Position numbers and translations under genes: made by a program. 64,000 nucleotides of DNA from Bacteroidota bacterium. GTDB taxonomy: Bacteria > Bacteroidota > Bacteroidia > Bacteroidales > F082. The stretch lies in assembly GCA_020444415.1 (NCBI GenBank), contig JAHLLA010000001.1, forward strand, positions 496,001 to 560,000, in the 5' to 3' direction. The notes beneath the pieces were generated by a model. The model did no database searches. It was not told the DNA's origin and saw only the letters and a list, made by a program, of their open reading frames with translations. This document shows, piece by piece, positions 26,474 through 36,022 of this stretch. Each line of letters starts with the position of its first letter. Position 1 is the stretch's first letter.

Positions 26474-26676
26474 CAACCTTTCAGGTCTCATTCACACAAG
26501 CTGGCTTCGACCTGAAAGGTTAGAGGGTTGCCTGACCTTTTAGGTGGTACTGATTCCGAAACTAAGTAGAGGAAACAGCCTCCTGAAAGGTTAAAAGTTA
26601 GGGAGTTGGTTCTGTAAGGGTTTTATTCAACCTTTCAGGTCGCCATTGCGCAGGCCTTCCCCGAACTGAAAGGTTT
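26474..26676. repeat. REP-like palindromic array, upstream side of RAYT
   Basis: AACCTTTCAGGTC (26475-26487) pairs with GACCTGAAAGGTT (26509-26521). A second segment beginning TACTGATTCCG (26548) matches the one at 25606, and a third unit at 26629-26675 pairs AACCTTTCAGGTC with an imperfect GAACTGAAAGGTT. The array ends just before the stop codon of the PAP2-like gene, where it may also act as a transcription barrier. Confidence 0.85.
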
Positions 26677-26679
26677 TCT

Positions 26680-27291
26680 TTATATAAACCAGTACAATCC
26701 CAGCATGACAGTTACTCCAATTAAAAAACCTGCATACACCTGCGAGGGTGAGTGCGCATTTAATTTCAAACGCGCTGTTCCTGTTATACCAGCAATGATG
26801 AGGAGGAGAAAGATGTATGAGCGAATATCCTGGTGGATAAGGAATGAAAAACCGATCAGTGTTGCGAGTAATCCACCCAAAGCCATCATATGGAGCGATA
26901 TTTTATAAAAATAATTGATCAGTAAACTCAATAAAACCAATACAGTCGCTCCCAGCATAAACATAGTAAAAATTGTATCTACCGGCAACTCACGGAAAAT
27001 GTGATATGTGGCATAAAAAAAGAGGGCTACGATAATCAGGGGAATAGGTCTTTCTTTACTCGAGTGCATTTCAATACTTTCAACTAATTTCAATTTTACC
27101 ATAAAAAACATGGAAACCGCTGGCAAAATGAAAGTAAAAACAAAAACAAACCCCAACAATATCAATTTGTATTCAAAAGGCAGCACATGCAAATAATGGC
27201 TATTGATATTGAACAATATCAAAATGGCATAAGTGGGCATTAATAAAGGATGAAATAAAACAGAGATGAGTTTGGCAATTTTTATACCCAT
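26680..27291 (-). CDS. PAP2-like integral membrane protein
   Basis: This 203-residue protein has about six membrane helices. It keeps fragments of the PAP2 phosphatase pattern: SSKERPIP (about residues 78-85), SLHMMALGG (about 131-139) and NAHSPSQVYAGFLIG (about 177-191). The spacing between the first Lys and RP is shorter than in the classic motif, so enzymatic activity is uncertain. If active it would remove phosphate from a lipid at the membrane. It is separated from the sigma-54 gene by only three bases, so the two are likely co-transcribed. Confidence 0.65.
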   Translation of the reverse strand: MGIKIAKLISVLFHPLLMPTYAILILFNINSHYLHVLPFEYKLILLGFVFVFTFILPAVSMFFMVKLKLVESIEMHSSKERPIPLIIVALFFYATYHIFRELPVDTIFTMFMLGATVLVLLSLLINYFYKISLHMMALGGLLATLIGFSFLIHQDIRSYIFLLLIIAGITGTARLKLNAHSPSQVYAGFLIGVTVMLGLYWFI

Positions 27292-27294
27292 CAG

Positions 27295-28779
27295 TTATAA
27301 TTCTTTTCTGAGCCTGGCCACAGGAATCGAAAGTTGCTCGCGGTATTTGGCAACCGTTCGTCTTGCGATGGGATAACCTTTTTCTTTCAGCAACCTAGTC
27401 AGGTGTTCATCTGTTAAAGGTTTTGCTTTATCTTCCGCTTCAATAATCTGCTTGAGGATGGTTTTGATCTCGCGGGTTGAAACCTCTTCGCCATCTTCAT
27501 TTTGCATCGATTCGGAGAAGAAACTTTTTAAAAGAAATGTTCCAAAAGCTGTTTGTACATATTTGCTGTTGGCGACCCTTGAAATGGTAGAAATGTCCAA
27601 CTGCACCATTTCCGCTATATCTTTCAATATCATGGGCCTAAGCAGTGTTTCGTCGCCGGTTTTAAAATATTCATACTGGTAATTCATGATGGCTTCCATT
27701 GTAGAGAACAGCGTATTTTGTCGCTGTCTGATCGCTTCAATAAACCATTTGGCTGAATCCACTTTTTGCTTGATAAACGAATATGCTTCTCGTTGTTTCT
27801 TACTTCTTTTTTGTTTACTCAGATCATTGATCATTCCGGCATAGGTTGAACTAACCCTCAGGTCGGGCGTATTCCACGAATTCAATGATAATTCAAGGGT
27901 ACCACTTGTATTTCTGATGGTAAAATCAGGAATGATATAATGATTGGTTTTAACAGATTCGCTTAGTGAATTACCTGGTTTTGGGTTTAACGTAAGAATT
28001 TCATCTATCGCCTCTTTCAACTGTTCTTCACTTATTTCAGCTCTTTTCATGATTTTACTGTAGTGCTTTTTCGTAAATTCATTAAAAAACCTGTTGATGA
28101 TTTTTATGGCAAGATCAAGCTTGGCATTGGGCATTTCTCTTTGCTTACGTCGCAATTGAATCAGCAAACATTCCTGCAGGTTTCGCGCACCGACACCCGC
28201 GGGATCAAGTTCCTGTATAATGCTCAGAACCTCTTCTACTTCCTTTTTTGAAGTGGTAACATTTTGTGTAAATGCCAGATCGTCAACTATAGCATCTGTT
28301 GATCGCTCAAGGTAACCCGAATCGTCAATATTACCAATAATATACTGACCAATTTTATATTTATGTTCACCCAGATGCCTGAGTCCTAATTGCTGCGTTA
28401 AAATTTCGTGGAAACTAAAACTTGAAACAACCGGCATGTCCCGGTGTTCATCATCAGCACTATAGTTGTTCGTTTTTAGTTTGTATAAGGGTGTGTCATC
28501 CTCATCCTGCATATAATCATCCAGGCTGAACTCTTCCTCTTTGTCAACCGTAATTTCGTCATCCCCATCATATTCCTCTTCATCTTCTTTATCCTGATCC
28601 TCGTCCCTGCTCTGTTCTTCTGCCTCTTCGTTTTCCACTTCGAGTGCTGGATTTTCTTCGATCTCCTGCTTTATCCTTTGTTCCAAACCAACAGCCGGTA
28701 TCTGAAGCAGTTTCATCAGCAATATCTGCTGAGGCGAGAGCTTTTGTAGGAGTTTCTGTTGTAACCGTTGATTTAGCAT
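27295..28779 (-). CDS. rpoN: RNA polymerase sigma-54 factor
   Basis: From the ATG at 28779 the protein has 494 residues; a TTG five codons upstream is less likely. Region I is the Gln/Leu-rich start (QQKLSPQQILLMKLLQIP region, residues about 10-28), region II is the very acidic segment around residues 45-95, and the RpoN box ARRTVAKYRE is at the C-terminus. It directs transcription that needs AAA+ activators. A TACATTTG -7 box lies on the reverse strand at 28806-28813. Confidence 0.95.
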   Translation of the reverse strand: MLNQRLQQKLLQKLSPQQILLMKLLQIPAVGLEQRIKQEIEENPALEVENEEAEEQSRDEDQDKEDEEEYDGDDEITVDKEEEFSLDDYMQDEDDTPLYKLKTNNYSADDEHRDMPVVSSFSFHEILTQQLGLRHLGEHKYKIGQYIIGNIDDSGYLERSTDAIVDDLAFTQNVTTSKKEVEEVLSIIQELDPAGVGARNLQECLLIQLRRKQREMPNAKLDLAIKIINRFFNEFTKKHYSKIMKRAEISEEQLKEAIDEILTLNPKPGNSLSESVKTNHYIIPDFTIRNTSGTLELSLNSWNTPDLRVSSTYAGMINDLSKQKRSKKQREAYSFIKQKVDSAKWFIEAIRQRQNTLFSTMEAIMNYQYEYFKTGDETLLRPMILKDIAEMVQLDISTISRVANSKYVQTAFGTFLLKSFFSESMQNEDGEEVSTREIKTILKQIIEAEDKAKPLTDEHLTRLLKEKGYPIARRTVAKYREQLSIPVARLRKEL

Positions 28780-28805
28780 ACTATTTAATACCAATACTGT
28801 TCTTA

Positions 28806-28813
28806 CAAATGTA
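28806..28813 (-). promoter_or_regulatory. Putative -7 box of rpoN
   Basis: The reverse strand reads TACATTTG (TAnnTTTG), 27 bases ahead of the rpoN ATG. No convincing -33 element. Confidence 0.45.
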
Positions 28814-28945
28814 ACAAAGATTTTGGTATGGCATAATTTTGGTTAACGCCAAAAGACATATTTTTTTAACCAAGTTTAAACAATTGGAATATACTTTAAC
28901 TGATTGTTTTTCTTTCGGTTAAAGATATTTCTCAAAAAGTTATGA

Positions 28946-30385
28946 TTAAAATTCAAGGTTGAATGGCGTTCGTGGAAATGGAATCACATCACGGATATTC
29001 CCCATCCCGGTAAGAAACAGAATTAAACGCTCAAAACCCAATCCGAAACCTGCATGAGGCACAGTGCCGAATTTACGGGTTTCTAGATACCACCACATGG
29101 ATTCTTCGGGAATATCCATTTCTTTTATTCGTGTATATAGTTTGTCGTAATCCTCTTCTCTTTGCGAACCACCAATAATTTCACCTATTTGCGGGAACAA
29201 CACATCCATAGCCCTAACTGTTTTTCCATCCTCATTTTGCTTCATATAAAAAGCTTTGATGCTTTTTGGGTAATCGGTAAGTATAACTGGTTTTTTAAAA
29301 TGTTTTTCTACCAGGTATCTTTCATGTTCCGATTGCAGGTCAGCACCCCATTCTTCAATGAGGTACTGGAACTTTTTCTTTTTATTGGGTTTAGAATTAC
29401 GTAAAATTTCAATGGCTTCGGCATAGGTAATCCGAATAAAATCGTCGTTTAATACAAATTCTAATTTTTCGATCAACTCCATCGAACGATCTTCCTGTTT
29501 CTTGTTTTTTTCTTCCTCCTGAAGGCGTTTGCTCAAAAATTCAAGGTCATCCATACAGTTGTCCAACGCATACCTGATCACATACTTCAGCATGTCTTCT
29601 GCCAGATCCATATCATCATGGATATCGAAAAAGGCTACTTCCGGTTCGATCATCCAGAATTCAGCCAAATGCCTTGATGTATTTGAATTTTCAGCCCTGA
29701 AAGTGGGTCCGAAAGTATATACTTTGGTCAATGCCAATGCAGCCAGTTCTGCTTCAAGTTGTCCTGAAACAGTCAGGTTTGCAGCTTTCCCAAAAAAATC
29801 ATCACTAAAGTCTACTTTACCATCTTCGCCTTTTGGCATATTTTCCAAATCGAGGGTGGTTACCTGGAACATCTCACCAGCACCTTCCGCATCAGATCCC
29901 GTGATGATGGGCGCATGGATGTTATAAAAACCGTTGTCGTTGAAATATTTATGAATGGCAAAGATCATAGCGTGCCTGATCCTGGCAATGGCACTAAAAG
30001 TGTTGGTACGAAAACGTAAATGGGCTTTTTCGCGTAAAAATTCCAGCGAATGCTTTTTGGGTTGCAAGGGGTATTCATCCGGGTCTGCTACACCCAGCAC
30101 ATTTATCTTTTTCGCATGGACTTCAACGTTCTGACCGCTTCCTACTGATTCTGCCAATTCGCCGGTAACTGATAAGGCTGCCCCGGTATGTACATTGGCC
30201 AGAATTTTTTCGAATTCAGGGTTCATTTCAACGACCACCTGTATATTTTTAATGGTTGAACCATCATTCATGGCAATGAACGCCACATTTTTACTCGCCC
30301 TTTTCGTTCGTACCCATCCGTTAACAGTTACTTCTTTACCATATTCCGTTAACTTTAAAAGGGCCTTTATATCTAATTTCTTCAC
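28946..30385 (-). CDS. asnS: Asparaginyl-tRNA synthetase
   Basis: This class II synthetase charges tRNA-Asn. It has an OB-fold anticodon domain at the N-terminus ([15 protein letters not shown]), motif 2 ([21 protein letters not shown]) and motif 3 ([15 protein letters not shown]). I place the start at the GTG at 30385 (479 residues, [12 protein letters not shown]), because the longer reading from a TTG at 30421 adds a segment unlike the family start and AAGAAG lies just ahead of the GTG. It is a stand-alone reverse-strand gene. Confidence 0.93.
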   Translation of the reverse strand: MKKLDIKALLKLTEYGKEVTVNGWVRTKRASKNVAFIAMNDGSTIKNIQVVVEMNPEFEKILANVHTGAALSVTGELAESVGSGQNVEVHAKKINVLGVADPDEYPLQPKKHSLEFLREKAHLRFRTNTFSAIARIRHAMIFAIHKYFNDNGFYNIHAPIITGSDAEGAGEMFQVTTLDLENMPKGEDGKVDFSDDFFGKAANLTVSGQLEAELAALALTKVYTFGPTFRAENSNTSRHLAEFWMIEPEVAFFDIHDDMDLAEDMLKYVIRYALDNCMDDLEFLSKRLQEEEKNKKQEDRSMELIEKLEFVLNDDFIRITYAEAIEILRNSKPNKKKKFQYLIEEWGADLQSEHERYLVEKHFKKPVILTDYPKSIKAFYMKQNEDGKTVRAMDVLFPQIGEIIGGSQREEDYDKLYTRIKEMDIPEESMWWYLETRKFGTVPHAGFGLGFERLILFLTGMGNIRDVIPFPRTPFNLEF

Positions 30386-30465
30386 CTTCTTATATTGATT
30401 AGAAAAACTTGTGCAAAACAACTAAATTTCATCCACATATGCTATATGAATTGCGAAAAGAAACA

Positions 30466-31353
30466 CTAAGCACCGTAGTGTTTTTTCCACCTCCGCCGCT
30501 CTGTATGTAAACGTTTGGTAAATTTTTCTGGCATTTCAATCGAAACGGATTGCTGTTTCCTGCTCACTGGGTGCTGAAATGAAATACCTACTGCTGCCAG
30601 AAACAATCCTTTTTTCTTCAATAATTTCATCTCTGTTCCGTATTTACTATCGCCGAGAATTGGGTGACCCAAATTTGCCATATGAATCCTGATCTGGTGG
30701 GTTCTTCCGGTTTCAGGATACACTTCAACCAAAGATACCCAATCCGTGTATAAGGAACGAACCTTTGAAATAACTTTGTATTTGGTAACAGCTTCTTTGC
30801 CATTAATTTGTTCTGTTACGATCCCTTCATCATTTAGTTTACCCAGCACGATAGCCCGATAGGTCTTATTTATTTTTCGCTCCTCAAATTGCCTACCTAA
30901 TTGAGCTAGTGCAGAAGTCGTTTTTGCAATCAGTAACAGTCCAGAGGTACCATAATCCAAGCGATGAACAGGTCTGGGCCATTTCAGCGCATCCGGTTCT
31001 TTTGAATTTTGCAAGTTTGAAATCAACGCATTCTGAATGGTTTTGTATTTATTTCCACTCACAGAAATGCCTGCCGGTTTATGGATAACAGCTAAACTTT
31101 CATCTTCAAAAACCACTTCAAGCTCCATATCGAATGCTTTGGGTGGTTTGTTTTTTGTTTCCAGCAACTCGATCTTCTGACCCGGTTGTAACCAGGTACC
31201 TCCCGCTGCCATTTCGCCATCCAATAACAATTCGCCTTTTTTGATAGCCTTTTTAATGCTACTTCTTGAGCTTAAGGCTTTGATGACCTTTGCCGAATAA
31301 TCGAGAAACCTTTCTCTTGGTATAATATCAGGAACAATATGGGTTTCAATCAT
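30466..31353 (-). CDS. RluA-family pseudouridine synthase
   Basis: This 295-residue enzyme makes pseudouridine in rRNA or tRNA. An S4 RNA-binding domain occupies about residues 10-75 (SSRSSIKKAIKKGELLLDGE), and the catalytic motif HRLDYGTSG holds the essential Asp. GRTHQIRIHMANLGHPILGD is also characteristic. The ATG at 31353 is preferred to a GTG four codons upstream. Which position it modifies (RluC-, RluD- or TruC-like) cannot be told from sequence alone. It diverges from the DAHP synthase gene. Confidence 0.9.
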   Translation of the reverse strand: MIETHIVPDIIPRERFLDYSAKVIKALSSRSSIKKAIKKGELLLDGEMAAGGTWLQPGQKIELLETKNKPPKAFDMELEVVFEDESLAVIHKPAGISVSGNKYKTIQNALISNLQNSKEPDALKWPRPVHRLDYGTSGLLLIAKTTSALAQLGRQFEERKINKTYRAIVLGKLNDEGIVTEQINGKEAVTKYKVISKVRSLYTDWVSLVEVYPETGRTHQIRIHMANLGHPILGDSKYGTEMKLLKKKGLFLAAVGISFQHPVSRKQQSVSIEMPEKFTKRLHTERRRWKKHYGA

Positions 31354-31381
31354 CAATTTGAACACAGGTTTCTTTGTATGT

Positions 31382-31389
31382 CAAAAGTA
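31382..31389 (-). promoter_or_regulatory. Putative -7 box of the RluA-type gene
   Basis: The reverse strand reads TACTTTTG, 29 bases ahead of the ATG at 31353, in the intergenic region shared with the divergent DAHP synthase promoter. Confidence 0.45.
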
Positions 31390-31400
31390 TTTAATTCTAC

Positions 31401-31432
31401 TTGAATGCTCTTTGTCTTTATTATTAATTTTG
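31401..31432 (+). promoter_or_regulatory. Promoter whose start site would fall on the GTG of the DAHP synthase
   Basis: TTG at 31401-31403 and TAATTTTG at 31425-31432 form a -33/-7 pair with a 21-base spacer. The start codon GTG is at 31437, about where transcription should begin, which would give a leaderless mRNA. Confidence 0.5.
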
Positions 31433-31436
31433 CGAA

Positions 31437-32540
31437 GTGAGTACTGATATCGAAATAACATCTCTTTCCGACTGGATATTCACCGATGGTAAACCTTTGG
31501 TTATAGCTGGTCCGTGCAGTGCCGAAAGCGAAGACCAATTGTTGCAAACGGCCAGGGAAATTGCCAAAATACCCCAGGTCCAGGTATTTCGTTCAGGTTT
31601 ATGGAAACCTCGAACAAGGCCGGGAGAATTTGAAGGTGTTGGCCAAAAAGGACTCAAATGGCTCCAGAAAGTGAAGCAGGAAACCGGCTTAAAACTGGCC
31701 ATTGAAGTAGCCAAACCGGAACATGTTGAAAAAACGCTGGAACATGGTATTGATATCATATGGCTGGGTGCAAGAACAGTGGTTAATCCTTTCTCCGTTC
31801 AGGAAATTGCCGAAGCACTTAAAGGAAATGATATTCCGGTATTGGTTAAAAATCCCATCAATCCTGATTTAAATTTATGGGTAGGCGCCATTGAACGCAT
31901 CCATGCCGTAGGAATTAAAAAGATGGCTGCTGTTCATCGTGGGTTTCATTATTTTGAGCGATCTCCTTTTCGCAATGCACCCATGTGGGAAATTCCGATC
32001 GAATTGAAAAGAATAGCCCCTTCATTACCCATTATTACTGATCCGAGCCATATATGCGGCAACACAGAAATGATTCCTTCCATTTCTCAAAAAGCACTTG
32101 ATTTTGAAATGGACGGACTCATGATCGAAAGCCATTTTGATCCTACGAGAGCATTAACAGATGCTTCTCAACAGCTTAGACCGAAATCCTTAGGGATTCT
32201 TTTAAACGACTTGGTCATCAGGGAGAAAAGTATTGACACCGAATTTTACAGCAAGTTTGAAGAATTAAGAACCGAGATTGATAAACTGGATGGCGAATTA
32301 TTGCAAATACTTGCCAGCCGGTTAAAAATAATTGATGAAATCGGGCAGTTTAAAAAAGAAAACCATATTACCATTCTTCAAATGAAAAGGTGGGTTGGTA
32401 TCCTGGAAGACCGAATGGCTCAGGGAACACATCTCGGATTGAAAAAAGACTTCCTGCAGTCGTTGCTTGCATTAATTCACGAGGAATCCATTCAACGGCA
32501 ATCGGATATTTTTACTGAGAGCAAAAAAAAGAAACGTTGA
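31437..32540 (+). CDS. Bifunctional DAHP synthase / chorismate mutase
   Basis: The N-terminal part (about residues 1-260) is the KDO8P synthase-like type of 3-deoxy-7-phosphoheptulonate synthase (VIAGPCSAESEDQ, VQVFRSGLWKPRTRPGEFEG, SHICGNTEMIPSISQKAL). The C-terminal 90 or so residues form an AroQ-type chorismate mutase (RTEIDKLDGELLQILASRLK). The fusion catalyses the first step and a branch step of aromatic amino acid synthesis and is typical of Bacteroidetes. It starts with GTG, and a consensus -7 box lies only four bases upstream, suggesting a leaderless transcript. Confidence 0.93.
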   Translation: MSTDIEITSLSDWIFTDGKPLVIAGPCSAESEDQLLQTAREIAKIPQVQVFRSGLWKPRTRPGEFEGVGQKGLKWLQKVKQETGLKLAIEVAKPEHVEKTLEHGIDIIWLGARTVVNPFSVQEIAEALKGNDIPVLVKNPINPDLNLWVGAIERIHAVGIKKMAAVHRGFHYFERSPFRNAPMWEIPIELKRIAPSLPIITDPSHICGNTEMIPSISQKALDFEMDGLMIESHFDPTRALTDASQQLRPKSLGILLNDLVIREKSIDTEFYSKFEELRTEIDKLDGELLQILASRLKIIDEIGQFKKENHITILQMKRWVGILEDRMAQGTHLGLKKDFLQSLLALIHEESIQRQSDIFTESKKKKR

Positions 32541-33449
32541 TCACATCCACTTTTTACGCCTGAAAAATAAGAGCATCCCAACTCCTACCAGAATCATAAT
32601 AGCCAGAATAACATAAAATGCAAGGCTGTTTTTTTGAAGCGGTAAATCGAGGTTCATCCCGTAAATGCCTGTTAAAAATGTTAATGGGAGCACGATGGAT
32701 GAGATCAGTGTGAGGATTTTCATGATCTCGTTGGTTTTGTTGGTCTGTAGTGAATCAAAAGTTGTTGACAAGCCTTCGATCAACTCACCATAATCTTCCG
32801 TATTATCCCACATGCGGTTGGTATAGTCAAGGATATTTCCCCAGTAATCTTCCATATTATCAGCGAAACCCTGCACAACACCTGATTCAAACTTATTGAA
32901 TACCCTGAGCTGAGGTTTCAGCATTGTATTTAGTAAAATGATGTTTTTACGGGTGATGGATAGCCTTTCGATAATGGTATGCGGACTTTTTCCGAACAAT
33001 TCGCGGTTGATCAATTCCAGTTCCAGTCCGACCTTGCGAATTAAATAAACCGTTTCATTCATTATTTTTTCGAGTAGGAGATACAACAAGGCATCAGAGG
33101 TCCCAAGTTCAAATTCTTCACCCCTTACCTCCTGCGATAAGGCTTCTTCAAATAAATTATCGACTATATAATGTGATTTGCCAACGGTGATGATATAATC
33201 TTCGCCCCAGAATATTTTCACTTCACGGGTTTTTATAAACCGGTTCTGATTGTCAAATACAGGGAAAAGGAGGATGATAAAATAATAGTCGTCGTAAATA
33301 TCAATTTTGGAACGTTGGTTGATCTGCTGGCAGTCCTCGAGGTCCAATGGGTGGAAATGGTACTGATTTTCAAGAATTTCAAAATCCTCTTCTGAAGGAG
33401 TTTTTATATGCAGCCATCTGAGTCGTCCTATTTTAATAGTTTCTATCAT
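32541..33449 (-). CDS. corA: CorA-type magnesium transporter
   Basis: This 302-residue protein has a large N-terminal cytosolic domain and two membrane helices at the C-terminus. The first helix ends in the signature GMN (LTGIYGMNLDLPL), the selectivity motif of CorA channels. The positively charged tail RRKKWM is also usual. It transports Mg2+ and possibly Co2+ or Ni2+. The stop codon abuts the stop of the convergent DAHP synthase gene directly. Confidence 0.93.
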   Translation of the reverse strand: MIETIKIGRLRWLHIKTPSEEDFEILENQYHFHPLDLEDCQQINQRSKIDIYDDYYFIILLFPVFDNQNRFIKTREVKIFWGEDYIITVGKSHYIVDNLFEEALSQEVRGEEFELGTSDALLYLLLEKIMNETVYLIRKVGLELELINRELFGKSPHTIIERLSITRKNIILLNTMLKPQLRVFNKFESGVVQGFADNMEDYWGNILDYTNRMWDNTEDYGELIEGLSTTFDSLQTNKTNEIMKILTLISSIVLPLTFLTGIYGMNLDLPLQKNSLAFYVILAIMILVGVGMLLFFRRKKWM

Positions 33450-33565
33450 ATCCCTTCCTCCTTATGGTTTATTGAACAGTAAATGATACCCATTTCGGCA
33501 CCAAATGTTTCGTTCAAAATTAACAAATTAATTTTTCCTGTAGGTGTTTGAAAAAGGGGAATCTG

Positions 33566-34141
33566 TTAATTCCATTGGAATGTATTGATCATGTGATCAA
33601 TATCGTCTTTCAAAAAATTGATAACAGGTTGGAGCGAATCGTTGTTCGGAATGGTATTGAAATACAGAGCACCGCGTACGAAATGGCTTGTACTGTCAGT
33701 TAACAAAAACTGGTACGGGGAAGCTACCTCGCTACCTTCAATCTGATACATCAATCCAAAAAGATCCCGGTTTCTTTCAATAATCAGGCTATCATAAATA
33801 GCGTCTGCCTTCGGTATATGTTTGGTAGCCAGGGTATATGCATCTTCGAGATAGGTTATTAGATTTCCATTTACAAGCTTATAGCTTATATGCAATGTTG
33901 CATCAAACGATTTAAATTGAATGTTGATCCAGTATTTCTCACCTTGCGCATGTTCACTTTCTGAAATAGTTGCATACGTTGGATATTCAAATTTATATGG
34001 ATAAGTGGTATCAAAGTCCTGGTAGGATTTTTCAGGCAGATCGATCCTGAAGTAACCCCTTGGTTTAGGTGCAAATGGCGATTGACAGGATAAAAAGAAT
34101 GCCATCACCAACAGTATTGTATAGCGGATGGCTAATTTCAT
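33566..34141 (-). CDS. gldD: Gliding motility lipoprotein GldD
   Basis: This 191-residue lipoprotein has a signal ending in AFFLSCQSP with the lipobox cysteine, then PKPRGYFRIDLPEKSYQ, the well-conserved start of GldD. GldD is needed for gliding and for type IX secretion in Flavobacterium johnsoniae; its exact molecular role is not settled. The ATG overlaps the stop of gldE by four bases, so the two are translationally coupled. Confidence 0.92.
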   Translation of the reverse strand: MKLAIRYTILLVMAFFLSCQSPFAPKPRGYFRIDLPEKSYQDFDTTYPYKFEYPTYATISESEHAQGEKYWINIQFKSFDATLHISYKLVNGNLITYLEDAYTLATKHIPKADAIYDSLIIERNRDLFGLMYQIEGSEVASPYQFLLTDSTSHFVRGALYFNTIPNNDSLQPVINFLKDDIDHMINTFQWN

Positions 34142-35490
34142 TCTTTCTCTTCCTTATTAATTTTTACTTTCACTTCATTAATCTTCCGCTGGTCAACATT
34201 TACCACTTCGAATTCAAATTGGTTGTAAAGTATGGTTCTTCCTTTTTCCGGCATTTCGCCCTCCAATTCCAGGATTAATCCCCCGATAGAATCAGATTCG
34301 CCCCTTACTTCATCAAAGTAACCGATATTTATATTCAATATTTTGCACAGGTCGTTGATGGGAGTTTTTGCCTCAAATAAAAAGGAATTATTTGAAAGTT
34401 GCCTGTATTTAAATTGTAACAAGTCTTTATCAAACTCATCACTTATTTCACCTACAATTTCTTCAATAATATCCTCTAAAGTGATCAGTCCGGAGGTCCC
34501 ACCATATTCATCAACCACGATTGCAAGGTGAATTTTCTTTTCCCTGAATTCCTGTAACAGATCATTTATCTTTTTATTTTCAGGAATAAAAATAGCAGGT
34601 CGTATAAGCGACAACCATTCCATATTTTTGGTAGATTTCAGATGAGGCAACAGATCCTTTATATAAAGCACGCCAATTACATGATCGAATGATTCTTCAT
34701 AAACGGGTATCCGCGAAAACCCTGATTCAACCACCACTTTTAGTACTTCCTGAAAATTTAATTTTTGATCAATCGCCGTAACATTCACCCTCGACTGCAT
34801 AATCTCACTGGCTTCTTTTTCGCCAAAAGTAGCAATGCCTCTCAATATATTTTTTTCCTCTGCAGGAGCGCTTTCATCCACAGTAATTTCAATAGCATCC
34901 GACAATTCACTATACGTAATGTTATGTCCTTTTTTTCCAATTTTTTTATCGATAAACCGGGTTGAATGAACCAAGAAATAACTGAGTGGTTTAAATAAAA
35001 TTATAAGAAACTTTATTGGACGCACCATGATGTTGGCTACCATAACGGGTTCCTTATTCGCATAAATTTTAGGAATGATTTCGCCAAAAAGTAAAATAAT
35101 AGATGTGATAACAATTACCTGTAAAACAAAAGCGAGCACCAAATTATCTCCCAGGTTAAAAAGAATACTTGTGAGGTAAGTTGATAATATTACGATGGCT
35201 ACATTAATAAAATTGTTTCCTATGAGTATAGTGGCTAATAACGTCTTGGGTCTTTTTCGAAGATCGAGAATGAGTTGATCTTTTGGATGTTTTCCGTTAC
35301 TCAGAATGCCGATATCAGACGGTGATAATGAAAAAAATGCCGTTTCAGATCCTGATACAAGACCTGAGAGCATAATTAAAAATATCAACACCAACAGCCC
35401 TACGATTGACTCGAGCGAAAATCCCAGGAATAACTGGTTTGCCACATTTATTAATAGATCAGGTAACGGGTCTAAATCTGCTTCTTCCAA
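34138..35490 (-). CDS. gldE: Gliding motility-associated membrane protein GldE
   Basis: This 450-residue protein of the HlyC/CorC (CNNM) family has an N-terminal DUF21 domain with three or four membrane helices (about residues 20-170), two CBS domains (about 205-340) and a C-terminal CorC/HlyC domain. GldE works with GldD in gliding bacteria. No in-frame ATG lies near the start of the conserved region, so the TTG at 35490 is taken; a TAGTTTTG box 29 bases upstream supports it. It follows ssb and mutY on the same strand. Confidence 0.88.
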   Translation of the reverse strand: MEEADLDPLPDLLINVANQLFLGFSLESIVGLLVLIFLIMLSGLVSGSETAFFSLSPSDIGILSNGKHPKDQLILDLRKRPKTLLATILIGNNFINVAIVILSTYLTSILFNLGDNLVLAFVLQVIVITSIILLFGEIIPKIYANKEPVMVANIMVRPIKFLIILFKPLSYFLVHSTRFIDKKIGKKGHNITYSELSDAIEITVDESAPAEEKNILRGIATFGEKEASEIMQSRVNVTAIDQKLNFQEVLKVVVESGFSRIPVYEESFDHVIGVLYIKDLLPHLKSTKNMEWLSLIRPAIFIPENKKINDLLQEFREKKIHLAIVVDEYGGTSGLITLEDIIEEIVGEISDEFDKDLLQFKYRQLSNNSFLFEAKTPINDLCKILNINIGYFDEVRGESDSIGGLILELEGEMPEKGRTILYNQFEFEVVNVDQRKINEVKVKINKEEKE

Positions 35491-35518
35491 AGTATTGAAA
35501 TTAATAATTAAAGCACTG

Positions 35519-35526
35519 CAAAACTA
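35519..35526 (-). promoter_or_regulatory. Putative internal -7 box for gldE-gldD
   Basis: The reverse strand reads TAGTTTTG, 29 bases ahead of the TTG start of gldE and downstream of ssb. It would let gldED be expressed apart from mutY-ssb. Confidence 0.4.
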
Positions 35527-35564
35527 AAAAGAAAATATCACACCTAACTACAATGCATTGATTT

Positions 35565-36011
35565 TTAGAAAGGAAGATCATCTTCCATATTCTCTTCCTT
35601 GTTTTCTCCATTCGATGTATCCTGTGGGGCAGGTGTCGCATCATCTTTGTTATAATTTGAAGCCCCCTGATATTCCTGGTTACTTTGACTTCGTGTTAGG
35701 ATATTTATTTTCTCAGAAAGAATTTCGCTAATATACTTTTCATTGCCATCCTTATCATTGTATTTCCGGGTTTTTATTTTGCCCTCAACATACACAAGAT
35801 CTCCTTTGGCAAAATTTTTCTCAGCTAAAAACCTGTATCCCACGATATTATGCCATTCGGTTTGGTCAACCCAACTACCAGTATTGCGATCCTTATAACT
35901 TTCAGTAGTAGCCAGTGAGAAACTTATCTTTTTTGTGCCGTCTTCAAAACTATAGGTTTCCGGGTCTTTTCCTATTCTTCCAATTAATATTACTTTATTT
36001 AATCCTGCCAT
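35565..36011 (-). CDS. ssb: Single-stranded DNA-binding protein
   Basis: This 148-residue protein has an OB-fold (residues 1-105; NKVILIGRIGKDPETYSFED, TEWHNIVGYRFLAEKNFAKG), a flexible polar linker and the acidic C-terminal tip MEDDLPF that binds partner proteins. It coats single-stranded DNA in replication and repair. It lies 11 bases after mutY and ahead of gldE, the gene order known from gliding Bacteroidetes. Confidence 0.95.
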   Translation of the reverse strand: MAGLNKVILIGRIGKDPETYSFEDGTKKISFSLATTESYKDRNTGSWVDQTEWHNIVGYRFLAEKNFAKGDLVYVEGKIKTRKYNDKDGNEKYISEILSEKINILTRSQSNQEYQGASNYNKDDATPAPQDTSNGENKEENMEDDLPF

Positions 36012-36022
36012 ATTTACTTTTT

